Source of the DNA: Desulfotruncus arcticus DSM 17038
Lineage (GTDB): Bacteria; Bacillota; Desulfotomaculia; Desulfotomaculales; Desulfallaceae
NCBI RefSeq assembly: GCF_900113335.1
Contig: NZ_FOOX01000027.1
Coordinates: 1 to 38,746 of the forward strand
Direction: 5' to 3'
DNA length: 38,746 nt
Position numbers and translations under genes: made by a program. Shown piece by piece: positions 1-8,566 of this stretch. Position 1 is the stretch's first letter, and each line of letters begins with the position of its first letter. The notes beneath the pieces are model-generated. The model had not been told where the DNA came from, ran no database searches, and was given only the letters and a program-made list of their open reading frames with translations.

Positions 1-2
1 TG

Positions 3-254
3 CTGGTTTCCAAGTGGATGGTAATAAAAGTTATACTGGCTTTTATCATTATTCAGCAGCTTGAAGCAAGCGTAATTTCGCCTAAAATTCTGGGAGGCCG
101 GGTGGGCTTGCATCCCCTGTTTGTGATTCTGGTGCTGCTTGCCGGCGGTCAGCTATACGGTTTGACCGGACTAATCTTAGCCGTTCCCGTGGCGGCTATT
201 TTAAGAGTATTATTATCCTTTGCTTATTGCAAGCTGGTGCCGGAATTTAAGTAA
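3..254 (+). CDS. AI-2E family transporter (permease), C-terminal part
   Basis: The frame is open from the first complete codon at position 3, so only the C-terminal 83 residues are present. The segment QQLEASVISPKILG followed by GLHPL and a hydrophobic stretch ending LAVPVAA is the conserved end of the AI-2E/PerM-type transporter family, multi-pass membrane proteins that move small molecules. The ATG at 18 is internal, not a start. It stops just upstream of the alaS promoter. The substrate cannot be told from this fragment. Confidence 0.85.
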   Translation: MVSKWMVIKVILAFIIIQQLEASVISPKILGGRVGLHPLFVILVLLAGGQLYGLTGLILAVPVAAILRVLLSFAYCKLVPEFK

Positions 255-276
255 AAAATAGAAAGAAGCGCTGTTC

Positions 277-306
277 TTGACAGCTTTCAGGTTGATTTTG
301 TATAAT
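277..306 (+). promoter_or_regulatory. Sigma-A type promoter of the alaS T-box leader
   Basis: TTGACA at 277-282 and TATAAT at 301-306 are separated by 18 bases. Both hexamers match the vegetative consensus exactly. The expected transcription start near 313 lies just upstream of the T-box leader. Confidence 0.85.
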
Positions 307-324
307 TATAGCGCAATTTAATAC

Positions 325-572
325 CGCTAAATTTTGGGAGAAGAGTAAACTGGAGCAGAGTCTGCAGAGAGGAAACGTTTTGGGTGCAAGTTTCTGTCAC
401 TGCCGGTTGAAGGCCGTTCCCAGCATATTGCGAAATTGAATTTGAAGTATGTTTCGCCGCCGGCAGCGTTAATGTCTTTAAGTGAGCAATTTTCTCTAAT
501 CTGAGAAGTTGTTAATCAGGGTGGTACCACGGAACCTTCCGTCCCTGACCGGGGAGGGAGGATTTTTTATTT
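325..572 (+). promoter_or_regulatory. T-box riboswitch leader controlling alaS
   Basis: The T-box core AGGGTGGTACCACGG lies at 518-532, followed by a terminator hairpin and the alaS start. Upstream are the GAAGAGTA-like start of stem I (around 339), an AGAGAGG element (around 366) and the CGTTAA...AAGTGAG pattern of the stem II/III region near 469-486. Uncharged tRNA-Ala is expected to pair with the specifier codon in stem I and with the TGGT of the antiterminator, allowing readthrough when alanine is short. I could not fix the GCN specifier codon by eye. Confidence 0.9.
535..572 (+). terminator. Intrinsic terminator of the alaS T-box
   Basis: The CCTTCCGTCCC arm pairs (with wobbles) with GGGAGGGAGG, followed by TTTTTTATTTT. 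Its 5' arm overlaps the region used by the antiterminator, as in a standard T-box. Confidence 0.85.
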
Positions 573-611
573 TAATTTGAAATTATGTAAATATTGAGGG
601 AGGTTTCAAGC

Positions 612-3245
612 ATGACCGGTAACGAAATAAGGGCGAAGTATTTACATTTCTTTGAAAGTAAAGGACATAAAATTTTACCCAGCGCTTCTTTGATTCCTCA
701 TAATGACCCAAGCATACTGTGGACAGCTGCCGGGATGGTTCCATTCAAGCCCTATTTTACCGGAGCGGCCAAGCCGGATGTTTTAAGGGCCACTACTTGC
801 CAGAAGTGCCTTCGTACTCCGGACATAGAGGAAGTGGGCAAAACTGCACGCCATCATACCTTCTTTGAGATGCTCGGCAACTTTTCCTTTGGCGATTATT
901 TTAAGCAGGATGCCATACCCTGGGCCTGGGAATTCGTAACCGAGCATCTGGGCTTGGAGCCTGAAAAACTCTGGATCACTATTTATCTGGACGATGACGA
1001 GGCCTTTGAAATCTGGCATAAAGATGTTGGGGTCCCTAAAGAGAGGATTGTGCGTATGGGTAAAGACACCAACTTTTGGGAAATTGGCGTCGGCCCCTGC
1101 GGGCCTTGCTCGGAGATTTATTACGATCTCGGCCCGGAACGCGGCTGTGATTTGCCCGATTGCGCGGTGGGCTGCGACTGCGATCGCTACCTGGAAATCT
1201 GGAATCTGGTTTTTATCCAATTTTTCAGGGATGAAGAAGGGAACTATACCCCGCTGAAAAGTAAAGGCATTGATACCGGGATGGGCCTGGAAAGGGTGGC
1301 TTCCGTGCTGCAAAAGGTTCATTCCAATTTCGATACGGATTTACTGCGGGATATCATGGATTTTACCGGAAACCTAACCGGGAAGCCTTATGGGTCGGGC
1401 AGTGACATTGACCTGGCGCTAAAAGTAATTGCCGACCACTCCAGGGCGGTTACTTTTGCTGTTTCCGATGGCGCATTGCCTTCGAATGAAGGCCGTGGCT
1501 ACGTGCTGCGCCGCCTGCTGCGCCGGGCCGTCAGGTTTGGCCGGGTTTTGGGGATGGAAGAGCCGTTCTTATATCAGGTAGCCGGTGCGGTGATAGAAAA
1601 AATGGGGGCGGCTTACCCCGAACTGGTTAAAAACAGTGAGCTGGTAACAAAGGTCATTAAAACAGAGGAAGAAAGGTTTGGCGAAACGCTGGCCCAGGGG
1701 ACGGAAATCTTAAATAAATTAATCGGCGAAGCAAAGGAAGCCGGCCAGAATTATATTGACGGGGAAAAGGCCTTTCGTCTCTACGACACCTATGGTTTTC
1801 CCATTGAATTAACCCAGGAAATTGCTGAGGAAAATAATCTAACCGTGGATGAAGAAGGGTTTGCCCGGGCCATGGAGCAGCAGCGGGACAGGGCACGCAA
1901 CGCCCGCCAGGAGACCGAATATTTGTCGGAAAAGGCGGCGCAGTTGAAGTCGATTTTAGAACAGGTGGGCGAAACTGTTTTCACCGGTTATGACACGCTT
2001 GCCGGCCGGTCCAAAATAAAGGCTGTTTTTTCCGGCGGACGGCAAGTGGAACAGGCTGCTGCCGGTGAGGAAGTGGAAATAATTCTGGATATAACACCCT
2101 GTTATGCTGAATCCGGCGGGCAAATGAGCGACCATGCCATTATCAGCGGCATTGATGCACAAGTTGGCGTTGATGAGGTTACTAGGCCGGTGCAGGGGAT
2201 TCACCTGCACAAGGGCAAAGTCAATTCAGGAGTTGTACGCGTAAACGATGAAGTCGATATACAGGTAGACCGCAGGCGGCGGATGAGCATAGCCCGCAAC
2301 CACTCGGCGACACACCTGCTGCACAAAGCTTTAAAAGAGGTGCTGGGCGAACATGTCAACCAGGCGGGGTCATTAGTTGCGCCGGACCGCTTGCGCTTTG
2401 ATTTTACCCACTTTGCGTCAATTGAGCCGGAAGAGCTGCAAAGGATAGAGGAAATCGTAAATAATGCTGTTTTAAACAATCTGAAGGTGGAAGTCGTTGA
2501 AACTTCACTGGACGAGGCCAGGGAAATGGGTGCCATGGCTTTGTTTGAGGAAAAATACGGGGACCATGTAAGGGTGGTTAAAATGGGCGACTTCAGCCTG
2601 GAGCTCTGCGGCGGTACCCACGTGGCAGCTACTTCCGAGGTCGGCCTGTTTAAATTACTGGGCGAAAGCAGTGTTGGCTCCGGCCTGCGGCGTGTTGAGG
2701 CAGTAACCGGGGAAGGCGCCATGGATTACATGCGGGCCAAAGAAGATCAATTGCAGTTAATCGCCAAATCTGTAAAAGCTCCTCTGCATGAAGTTGTCCA
2801 CAAAGTAGAAGCAATAGTTCAGGATTTGCGTGATCTCGAAAAAGAGACCGAGACCTTGCGGGCACGGTTGGCCCGGTATGAGGTGCAGGGCATACTTGAC
2901 CGGGCCAGAGAAATTGCCGGAGTAAAGGTGCTCGCGTCTCGCTCCGATGCGGCGGATATGGACAGCCTGCGGGCCATGGTTGACCTGTTAAGGGACAAAA
3001 TGGGTTCCGGGGTGATTGTGCTGGGCGCTGCAGTTAACGGAAAGGTTAACCTTGTGGCCGGAGTGAGTAAGGATCTTGTATCCAGGGGTTTGCACGCCGG
3101 TAAATTGATCAAAGAGATTGCCCCACTTGTCGGTGGGGGCGGCGGCGGCAGGCCGGATATGGCCCAGGCGGGCGGAAAAGACCCGTCCGGCCTGGAGGGG
3201 GCCCTGGATAAAGTTTATTCCCTGGTGGAAGCACAGGCTGGATAA
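612..3245 (+). CDS. alaS: Alanine--tRNA ligase
   Basis: Charges tRNA-Ala with alanine in the cytoplasm and edits mischarged Ser and Gly. The 877 residues match the usual AlaRS length of about 875. The N-terminal class II catalytic domain contains FFEMLGNFSFGDYFK. The editing domain has HSATH (H564, H568) and CGGTH (C666, H670), the zinc-binding set. A coiled coil and a glycine-rich C-Ala end (GGGGGGRPDMAQAGG) follow. ATG 612 was chosen over the in-frame TTG at 594 because GAGGGAGG at 596-603 is ideally spaced from it and the protein then starts MTGNEIR. Expression is controlled by the T-box leader directly upstream. Confidence 0.98.
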   Translation: MTGNEIRAKYLHFFESKGHKILPSASLIPHNDPSILWTAAGMVPFKPYFTGAAKPDVLRATTCQKCLRTPDIEEVGKTARHHTFFEMLGNFSFGDYFKQDAIPWAWEFVTEHLGLEPEKLWITIYLDDDEAFEIWHKDVGVPKERIVRMGKDTNFWEIGVGPCGPCSEIYYDLGPERGCDLPDCAVGCDCDRYLEIWNLVFIQFFRDEEGNYTPLKSKGIDTGMGLERVASVLQKVHSNFDTDLLRDIMDFTGNLTGKPYGSGSDIDLALKVIADHSRAVTFAVSDGALPSNEGRGYVLRRLLRRAVRFGRVLGMEEPFLYQVAGAVIEKMGAAYPELVKNSELVTKVIKTEEERFGETLAQGTEILNKLIGEAKEAGQNYIDGEKAFRLYDTYGFPIELTQEIAEENNLTVDEEGFARAMEQQRDRARNARQETEYLSEKAAQLKSILEQVGETVFTGYDTLAGRSKIKAVFSGGRQVEQAAAGEEVEIILDITPCYAESGGQMSDHAIISGIDAQVGVDEVTRPVQGIHLHKGKVNSGVVRVNDEVDIQVDRRRRMSIARNHSATHLLHKALKEVLGEHVNQAGSLVAPDRLRFDFTHFASIEPEELQRIEEIVNNAVLNNLKVEVVETSLDEAREMGAMALFEEKYGDHVRVVKMGDFSLELCGGTHVAATSEVGLFKLLGESSVGSGLRRVEAVTGEGAMDYMRAKEDQLQLIAKSVKAPLHEVVHKVEAIVQDLRDLEKETETLRARLARYEVQGILDRAREIAGVKVLASRSDAADMDSLRAMVDLLRDKMGSGVIVLGAAVNGKVNLVAGVSKDLVSRGLHAGKLIKEIAPLVGGGGGGRPDMAQAGGKDPSGLEGALDKVYSLVEAQAG

Positions 3246-3326
3246 AAATTGTTTTTCCTGCCTGCATCACTTCTCTTATTGGATATATCCGGTTATAATA
3301 GAAGTTAAATTCCGATATTGAGGAAA

Positions 3327-3395
3327 TGTCATTGCGAACGAAGCGAAGCTATAGTTGGGGACATTACCCGAGCGGGCGGACAGGTCGTCCGCCCC
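3327..3395 (+). repeat. CATTGCGA-type intergenic repeat plus GC-rich hairpin
   Basis: The string TGTCATTGCGAACGAAGCGA belongs to a widespread bacterial intergenic repeat; another copy lies at 21445-21473. It is followed by a perfect 8-bp hairpin, GGGCGGAC (3374-3381) with GTCCGCCC (3387-3394). The alaS-ireB gap (3246-3440) holds nothing else recognisable. Confidence 0.7.
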
Positions 3396-3440
3396 AGCAA
3401 GCTTGTTAATTGTCCGTGGTTATACCGAGGAGGTTTACTC

Positions 3441-3698
3441 ATGTCCAGGGAAATATCCGAACAGACCGTAATGTTCAAGGTGCAGGCAGAAGAGAATAAA
3501 GCCCGTGATATTTTACTTAAAGTTTACGAAGCGTTAAAGGAAAAGGGCTATAATCCTATTAATCAACTTGTGGGTTATCTCCTTTCCGGGGACCCGGCGT
3601 ACATTACCAGCCATAAAAACGCCAGAAATATGATTCGCCAGCTTGAAAGGGACGAGCTGCTGGAAGAACTGGTAAAAAAATACCTCATATCATCATAA
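3441..3698 (+). CDS. ireB: IreB family regulatory phosphoprotein (UPF0297)
   Basis: Small cytosolic protein of 85 residues. In enterococci IreB is a substrate of the PASTA kinase IreK and influences cephalosporin tolerance; the role here is inferred from family. Family marks are TVMFKV near the N-terminus, GYNPINQLVGYLLSGDP in the middle, and YITSHKNAR followed by a basic end. ATG 3441 has a strong site (GAGGAGG at 3427-3433); a longer frame from 3318 only translates the repeat. The alaS-ireB-ruvX order is typical of Firmicutes. Confidence 0.93.
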   Translation: MSREISEQTVMFKVQAEENKARDILLKVYEALKEKGYNPINQLVGYLLSGDPAYITSHKNARNMIRQLERDELLEELVKKYLISS

Positions 3699-3699
3699 A

Positions 3700-3745
3700 A
3701 AATCAGGAGTCAGGAGCCAGAATTCAGTAGTCAGTAGTCAAAAAT
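3700..3745 (+). repeat. AGGAGTCAG-type intergenic repeat
   Basis: Short tandem variants of CAGGAGTCAGGAGCCAGAAT followed by CAGTAGTCAGTAGTC. The same wording appears as inverted arms at 16290-16431. It lies between the ireB stop and the aldo/keto reductase start. Confidence 0.6.
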
Positions 3746-3837
3746 GTTCTGAGCCGGTTCTTTTATGCTGACTTCTAACTCTGGTTTTCCGACACCTGGT
3801 GGTTAAATACTGAAAAGTTATAATTGGAGTTAAAACA

Positions 3838-4785
3838 TTGCAGTATCATCAATTGGGCACAACAGGGCTTTTAGTTTCCCGGCTTTGTTTCGGCACACTG
3901 ACCATCAGTCCGCTGCAGCGTTCATTTAGTATACCTGAAGGGGCAAAGCTCATCCGGGCGGCACTGGAAATGGGAGTTAATTTTATTGACACCGCCGAAA
4001 TTTATGATTGCTATCCCTATATTCGCGAGGCCTTGACAGGTTATTCCGGTGAAGCGGTAATTGCCACTAAAACCTATGCTTATTCCGGTGCAGGAATGGA
4101 GCAGAGCATTAACAAATGTCTGAAGGCAATAAACCGGGAATACGTGGATATCATGCTGCTGCACGAGCAGGAATCCGTATACACTGTTAAAGGACACTGG
4201 GAAGCAGTGGAAGCTATGGTGCGGGCCCGTGAAAAAGGTTTGATCAGGGCGATAGGTATTTCCACTCATTACGTTGCCGGAGTAAGGGCTGCAGCTTCAA
4301 TTCCGGAATTCGACGTTATTCACCCTATTATCAATAAGTATGGCATAGGGATTCAGGACGGCTTAACCAAAGATATGCTGGAAGCTATTTCTTTTGCCGC
4401 AATAATGGGCAAAGGCTTATATGGAATGAAATGCTTTGGGGGCGGGCATCTTATACCTCAAGCGGAAGAAGCCCTGGATTTTATTCTATCGGTACGTGAA
4501 CTGGCAGCAGTTGCCGTGGGCATGCAATGCCTGGAGGAAATTAAATATAACGTGGCGAAATTTTCCGGCGTTGAGCCCGAATCAGATTTAAACGAAAAGT
4601 TGAGCAGGAACAAACGGGTTTTGCACATTGAAAAATGGTGCCGTGGTTGCGGTCAGTGTGTGGAAAAATGCACAGCCGGCGCCCTGAAAGTTGTTGAAGG
4701 CACGGCAAAGGTTGACATGCTGCGCTGCCGACTCTGCGGCTATTGCGCCTCAGTATGTCCTGAATTCTGCATCAAAGTAATTTGA
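3838..4785 (+). CDS. Aldo/keto reductase with C-terminal 2[4Fe-4S] ferredoxin domain
   Basis: A 315-residue oxidoreductase. Residues 1 to about 255 form an aldo/keto reductase barrel: LGTTGLLVSRLCFGT at the start, NFIDTAEIYD with the catalytic Asp and Tyr, Lys in ATKTY and His in MLLHEQE. The last 50 residues carry two iron-sulphur motifs, CRGCGQCVEKC and CRLCGYCASVCPEFC. Such fusions are common in anaerobes, where ferredoxin may replace NADPH as redox partner; the substrate is unknown. The start is TTG 3838 behind TTGGAGT. It sits 4 bases before the longest ruvX frame, so they probably share a transcript. Confidence 0.9.
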   Translation: MQYHQLGTTGLLVSRLCFGTLTISPLQRSFSIPEGAKLIRAALEMGVNFIDTAEIYDCYPYIREALTGYSGEAVIATKTYAYSGAGMEQSINKCLKAINREYVDIMLLHEQESVYTVKGHWEAVEAMVRAREKGLIRAIGISTHYVAGVRAAASIPEFDVIHPIINKYGIGIQDGLTKDMLEAISFAAIMGKGLYGMKCFGGGHLIPQAEEALDFILSVRELAAVAVGMQCLEEIKYNVAKFSGVEPESDLNEKLSRNKRVLHIEKWCRGCGQCVEKCTAGALKVVEGTAKVDMLRCRLCGYCASVCPEFCIKVI

Positions 4786-4809
4786 AATATGGGAAGGCTG
4801 GTTTGTTTA

Positions 4810-5229
4810 TTGCGTGTTATGGGTATCGACCTGGGCGAAAAGAGAGTTGGTGTGGCTGTTAGCGATGAACTGGGCTGGACGGCTCAGGGTGTCAAAACAA
4901 TTAACAATACCGGTAAGATTAAAGATTTAATGGAAGAAATAAAACAGCTGGCTCAAGAATTAAATGTGGAAAAAGTTGTGGTAGGCCTGCCCAAAAACAT
5001 GAACGGCACCACCGGGCCGCAGGGAGAAAAGGCTATTGATTTTGCAGATAAACTTGCACGCCATTTGGGGTTGCCGGTTGCAACCTGGGATGAGAGACTT
5101 ACCACGGTTGCTGCTGAACGGATTTTGGTCAGTGCTGATATCAGCAGGGCTAAAAGACGCAAGGTAATAGATAAAATGGCGGCATCGATAATCCTGCAGG
5201 ATTACCTTAGCGCCAAAGGCGGTAAATAA
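4810..5229 (+). CDS. ruvX: Holliday junction resolvase RuvX (YqgF)
   Basis: RNase H-fold nuclease of the RuvX/YqgF family, linked to pre-16S rRNA 5'-end maturation and Holliday junction resolution. The start MRVMGIDLGEKRVGVAVSD is classic, with the catalytic Asp in GIDLG. VVGLPKNMNG and the late WDERLTT and KIDKMAA-like segments (here KRRKVIDKMAA) are also typical. TTG 4810 gives 139 residues, the normal length. An ATG at 4789 would add seven residues without homologous character. Confidence 0.92.
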   Translation: MRVMGIDLGEKRVGVAVSDELGWTAQGVKTINNTGKIKDLMEEIKQLAQELNVEKVVVGLPKNMNGTTGPQGEKAIDFADKLARHLGLPVATWDERLTTVAAERILVSADISRAKRRKVIDKMAASIILQDYLSAKGGK

Positions 5230-5238
5230 TATAATTTC

Positions 5239-5267
5239 TTGACAACGTCTGTTAATTTGTTTAGAAT
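5239..5267 (+). promoter_or_regulatory. Sigma-A type promoter before the DUF1292 gene
   Basis: TTGACA at 5239-5244 and TAGAAT at 5262-5267 with a 17-base spacer. This starts a new transcript about 30 bases before the DUF1292 start. Confidence 0.8.
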
Positions 5268-5297
5268 AGCCCTAACTCATGGAAAGAGGTGGATTTT

Positions 5298-5579
5298 TTG
5301 CCTGAACAGGATGAAATAATCACTTTGGTGGACGAAGATGGCAATGAGCATGATGCTATAATATACAGCATCGTTGAGTTTGATGGAAAAAACTATGCCA
5401 TAGTAATACCGGTAGGTGAAGAAGAGGAAGAAGAGGAAGAGGCTGAAGCATTTGTACTAAGAATCGACCAGGATGATGAAGAGGGTGAAATCCTGGTGGA
5501 AATTGACGATGAAGAATGGGAAAAAGTTAAGGATGCCTGCATGGAAGAAATGATTTTTGAAGAAGAAGATCAGGATTAG
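5298..5579 (+). CDS. DUF1292 domain-containing protein (YrzB-like)
   Basis: Very acidic protein of 93 residues containing a run of glutamates. The opening DEIITLVDEDGNEHDA and the following phrase ending YAIVIPV define DUF1292, which sits beside ireB and ruvX in many Firmicutes. The function is not known. TTG 5298 is preferred because AGAGGTGG (5286-5292) lies six bases upstream; a GTG at 5289 overlaps that site. Its own promoter and terminator make it a single-gene unit. Confidence 0.88.
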   Translation: MPEQDEIITLVDEDGNEHDAIIYSIVEFDGKNYAIVIPVGEEEEEEEEAEAFVLRIDQDDEEGEILVEIDDEEWEKVKDACMEEMIFEEEDQD

Positions 5580-5608
5580 CTCTGGCAAGCATTAAGAAAA
5601 AATTTTAC

Positions 5609-5645
5609 TAAAGCTGGGCGGTATTTCGCGGCCAGCTTTATTTTA
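5609..5645 (+). terminator. Intrinsic terminator after the DUF1292 gene
   Basis: TAAAGCTGG (5609-5617) pairs with CCAGCTTTA (5632-5640), followed by TTTTAT. Confidence 0.85.
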
Positions 5646-5665
5646 TCTACGGGGAGGCCGGACCT

Positions 5666-7441
5666 TTGCGTCGAATGAGCTTAATTGCTGTTTTTGCGTT
5701 AATTGCAGCGGTTGGAATTTTTTTTAGCCTTTCCGGAGCATCCTATGCTGATAAAATAGTGCAGGGTGTCAGGGTCGGGCCGGTCTCTCTTGGCGGATTG
5801 GCCGGGAATCAAGCCGAGGAAAAGTTGGCGGACCTGGACGCCCGCATAAGTAAAATACCAGTGTTAATTAAGCATGGCGAAAGGTCCTGGCAGATTGAAA
5901 CCGGCATGCTGGGGGTCAGTTTGGATTTTAAAAGCACTTTGGAAAAGGCTTTGCAGGTGGGGCACACCGGTTCATTTATTGCGCAATGGCAGGACCGGCA
6001 CCGGATTAAAAGCCATGGCCTGGAATTGGACCCGGTAGTTAAAGTGGATCAGGCCATGCTAAAAAAGAAAATTACAGCAGTGGTTGGGGATTTAATTATA
6101 GAACCCCAAAACGCAGGATTTACAATTACCGGGGACGACCAGGTGGAAACAATTCCTGGCCGGATGGGCAGGAATGTCAATTTTGCCTTGCTGGAAGAAG
6201 ATTTAACTGAATCAATAGCTTCCGGCCGAACCGCGGCTGATCTAGAGTTGCCTTTGGTGTCTACGGCTCCCCAGCGTTCTCTAGAAGATATCAAAGCTAT
6301 GGGCATTAACGGCAGGATTTCTGCTTATAGCACCAAATTTGACGCCTCCCAGGCCGGACGCACCTATAACATCAAGGTGGCGGCATCAGCCCTGGACGGG
6401 TTGCTGATTGGGCCGGGTGAGGAATTTTCATTTAACCGCGTGGTCGGCCCGCGCAGCTCGGAGGCGGGTTACAAAAATGCCAACGTTATCATTAATAATG
6501 AGCTGGTTCCGGGACTGGGCGGTGGAGTTTGCCAGGTGTCTTCCACACTTTACAATGCTGTACTGCTGGCCAATCTAAAGGTTACCGACAGAAGCAATCA
6601 CTCTTTGCCGATCGGTTATGTCCCTATGGGAAGGGACGCCACAGTTGCTTATGATGCCATAGATTTCAGGTTTGTAAATAACGGTGAAAGCTATATTTAT
6701 ATAAAAACCGCTGTTGACGGCAATAACTTGATAATCAAACTCTTTGGAAATAAAGAAAAAACTTCCAAGGTTGAAATAAACAGTTGGGTTAAAGATCAAA
6801 TAGAACCGACAATTGTATACGAAAAGGACCCCAATCTGGCGTCCGGGGAACAGGTGGTTAAACAAAAAGGGTCGGAAGGCTTTATTGCTGTTACTGAGCG
6901 AATTGTTTGGCAGGATGGGAAAAAAATAATCGAACAGCTGCCCGAGAGCCACTACCAGAAGGTTAACAGGATTATTGCGATTGGTACCGGAGAAGTAAAA
7001 CCTTCACTAGTTGTTCCCACAGATGATGAATTGGCTCCGGCTAATATCTCAAAACCTGACGCAGCGGTGCCCGGCAATATAATAGAACCAGGCGGTATAG
7101 AACCAGGTGGTACAGCAACACCTGGCGATATAACGGTACCGGATAATACAACACCACCTGGTGAAAATGCAGCACCGGATAATGCAACATCACCCGGCGA
7201 TAATGCGGCACCTGATAGCCCGACATCACCGGAAAGTACAGCTGATACTGATGAAACGGCAGGTGCAGGCGAACAGTGGGATTTGCCCGATGAACCAGGC
7301 AGCGGCCAGCTTAAGCCACAGCCGGAAGATACATCTGCAAGTGAACAAAAAGTTACCAATGGCAATGAACCGCAGCCGGAAGCTCAGATGAGCCCTGAGG
7401 GAGATGAAGAAATTGAGCCCGAGACTGACACGGAGCTTTAA
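5666..7441 (+). CDS. VanW family protein with G5 domain and Pro-rich repeat tail
   Basis: Exported envelope protein of 591 residues. An N-terminal hydrophobic segment (about residues 4-25) is a signal or anchor. A YoaR-type putative peptidoglycan-binding region comes next. The VanW domain (about 205-330) has GPGEEFSFN and GLGGGVCQVSSTLYNA. A G5-like domain follows (about 370-435, SGEQVVKQKG). The tail from about 445 is low complexity, built of PG[GD]/AP-type repeats and acidic residues, and probably spans the wall. The role in cell-wall biology is inferred; VanW itself has no firm biochemical function. The start is TTG 5666 behind GGGGAGG. mltG follows after 15 bases. Confidence 0.88.
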   Translation: MRRMSLIAVFALIAAVGIFFSLSGASYADKIVQGVRVGPVSLGGLAGNQAEEKLADLDARISKIPVLIKHGERSWQIETGMLGVSLDFKSTLEKALQVGHTGSFIAQWQDRHRIKSHGLELDPVVKVDQAMLKKKITAVVGDLIIEPQNAGFTITGDDQVETIPGRMGRNVNFALLEEDLTESIASGRTAADLELPLVSTAPQRSLEDIKAMGINGRISAYSTKFDASQAGRTYNIKVAASALDGLLIGPGEEFSFNRVVGPRSSEAGYKNANVIINNELVPGLGGGVCQVSSTLYNAVLLANLKVTDRSNHSLPIGYVPMGRDATVAYDAIDFRFVNNGESYIYIKTAVDGNNLIIKLFGNKEKTSKVEINSWVKDQIEPTIVYEKDPNLASGEQVVKQKGSEGFIAVTERIVWQDGKKIIEQLPESHYQKVNRIIAIGTGEVKPSLVVPTDDELAPANISKPDAAVPGNIIEPGGIEPGGTATPGDITVPDNTTPPGENAAPDNATSPGDNAAPDSPTSPESTADTDETAGAGEQWDLPDEPGSGQLKPQPEDTSASEQKVTNGNEPQPEAQMSPEGDEEIEPETDTEL

Positions 7442-7456
7442 AGTGGGAGAAGAATT

Positions 7457-8500
7457 ATGTTACCCGACAGAGTAATAACAGGCAGGGATAGAAAAAAACG
7501 AAAAAGCTGGGCCACCTTTATTGTTACAGCCGTAATCTTAACTCCACTGGTGTTTGCGATTATGGCCTTTAAGATATCACTAATGCCGGTTAACGACCAA
7601 AAAGCTGTTCAGATTACCGTGGTTGTGCCGAAAAGTGCCGCAACTTCGACAATTGCGGGAGTATTAAAAAAAAGCGGTGTAATCAGAAATGCTTCGGCAT
7701 TTCGCCTGTATGCCAGAATTCAAGATGTTGATGGTAAGCTTAAACCTGGTTCATATACAATGAACACCGCCATGACGGTGCCGGAGGTTATCAGAGATTT
7801 GATCAAAGGCCCGCCGGATCGGATTACATTAACAGTTCCGGAGGGTTATACTGTAGCTCAAATAGCTGATTTACTGGAGCAAAAGGGATTGTCAACAGGT
7901 GCGGCATTTAATCAAGCGCTTAATCAAAACTGGCAGTTTTCATTTTTTAAAGATTTGCCGGCTCAAAAGAACAATCTGGAAGGATATCTATTCCCGGATA
8001 CTTATTATTTAGGATCCGATTCAGGAAGTGAAAAAATTGTTGAAATGATGCTGCAGAATTTTGAGCAAGTGATGGAACGCTACGACTATATCAACAAAGC
8101 CAAAGCCAAGGGGCTTACTTTAAATGAGGCAGTGACTGTAGCGTCCATGGTGGAGCGGGAAGCCCGGGTTGAATCGGAAAGGCCCAGAATCGCCGGTGTG
8201 ATATATAACCGCTTGAATGCCGGTATGCCGCTGCAAATTGACGCTACAGTACAATATGCGCTGGGAAAGCAAAAGGAAAAATTGCTATATAAGGATCTGG
8301 AAATTGATTCACCTTACAATACCTATAAAATTTCCGGTTTACCACCCGGTCCCATAGCCAATCCAGGCTGGCCTTCACTAAAGGCGGCAATTGAACCTGA
8401 AAAGAACAATTACTTTTATTACTGCGCCAAGCCCGACGGCAGCCATGCTTTTGCCCGTACGCTGGCTGAACACAATATAAACGTGCAAAAATACCTGTGA
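7457..8500 (+). CDS. mltG: Endolytic peptidoglycan transglycosylase MltG
   Basis: Membrane-bound lytic transglycosylase that cleaves nascent glycan strands. One transmembrane helix (about residues 22-44) is followed by a LysM-like region (TVPEGYTVAQIADLLE) and the YceG catalytic domain. ASMVEREA carries the expected catalytic Glu, E233. Later motifs GVIYNRL, MPLQIDATVQYALG and SPYNTYKISGLPPGPIANPG are diagnostic. At 347 residues it is complete. It lies 15 bases after the VanW gene, so they are probably co-transcribed as an envelope pair. Confidence 0.96.
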   Translation: MLPDRVITGRDRKKRKSWATFIVTAVILTPLVFAIMAFKISLMPVNDQKAVQITVVVPKSAATSTIAGVLKKSGVIRNASAFRLYARIQDVDGKLKPGSYTMNTAMTVPEVIRDLIKGPPDRITLTVPEGYTVAQIADLLEQKGLSTGAAFNQALNQNWQFSFFKDLPAQKNNLEGYLFPDTYYLGSDSGSEKIVEMMLQNFEQVMERYDYINKAKAKGLTLNEAVTVASMVEREARVESERPRIAGVIYNRLNAGMPLQIDATVQYALGKQKEKLLYKDLEIDSPYNTYKISGLPPGPIANPGWPSLKAAIEPEKNNYFYYCAKPDGSHAFARTLAEHNINVQKYL

Positions 8501-8566
8501 TGGGACAAGGTACCTGTCGCTTGTCCCGTCCTGCTTAATACTTAACAAATTCAAGAAGGAAAAACA

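Noticed and set aside
783..1322. Minus-strand frame of 179 codons within alaS
   Set aside because: It is fully antisense to conserved AlaRS catalytic sequence, with no ribosome-binding site or family motif.
3318..3440. Longer N-terminus for ireB starting at 3318
   Set aside because: The extra residues translate the CATTGCGA repeat (the well-known CHCERSEA-type artefact), and the ATG at 3441 has a strong ribosome-binding site.
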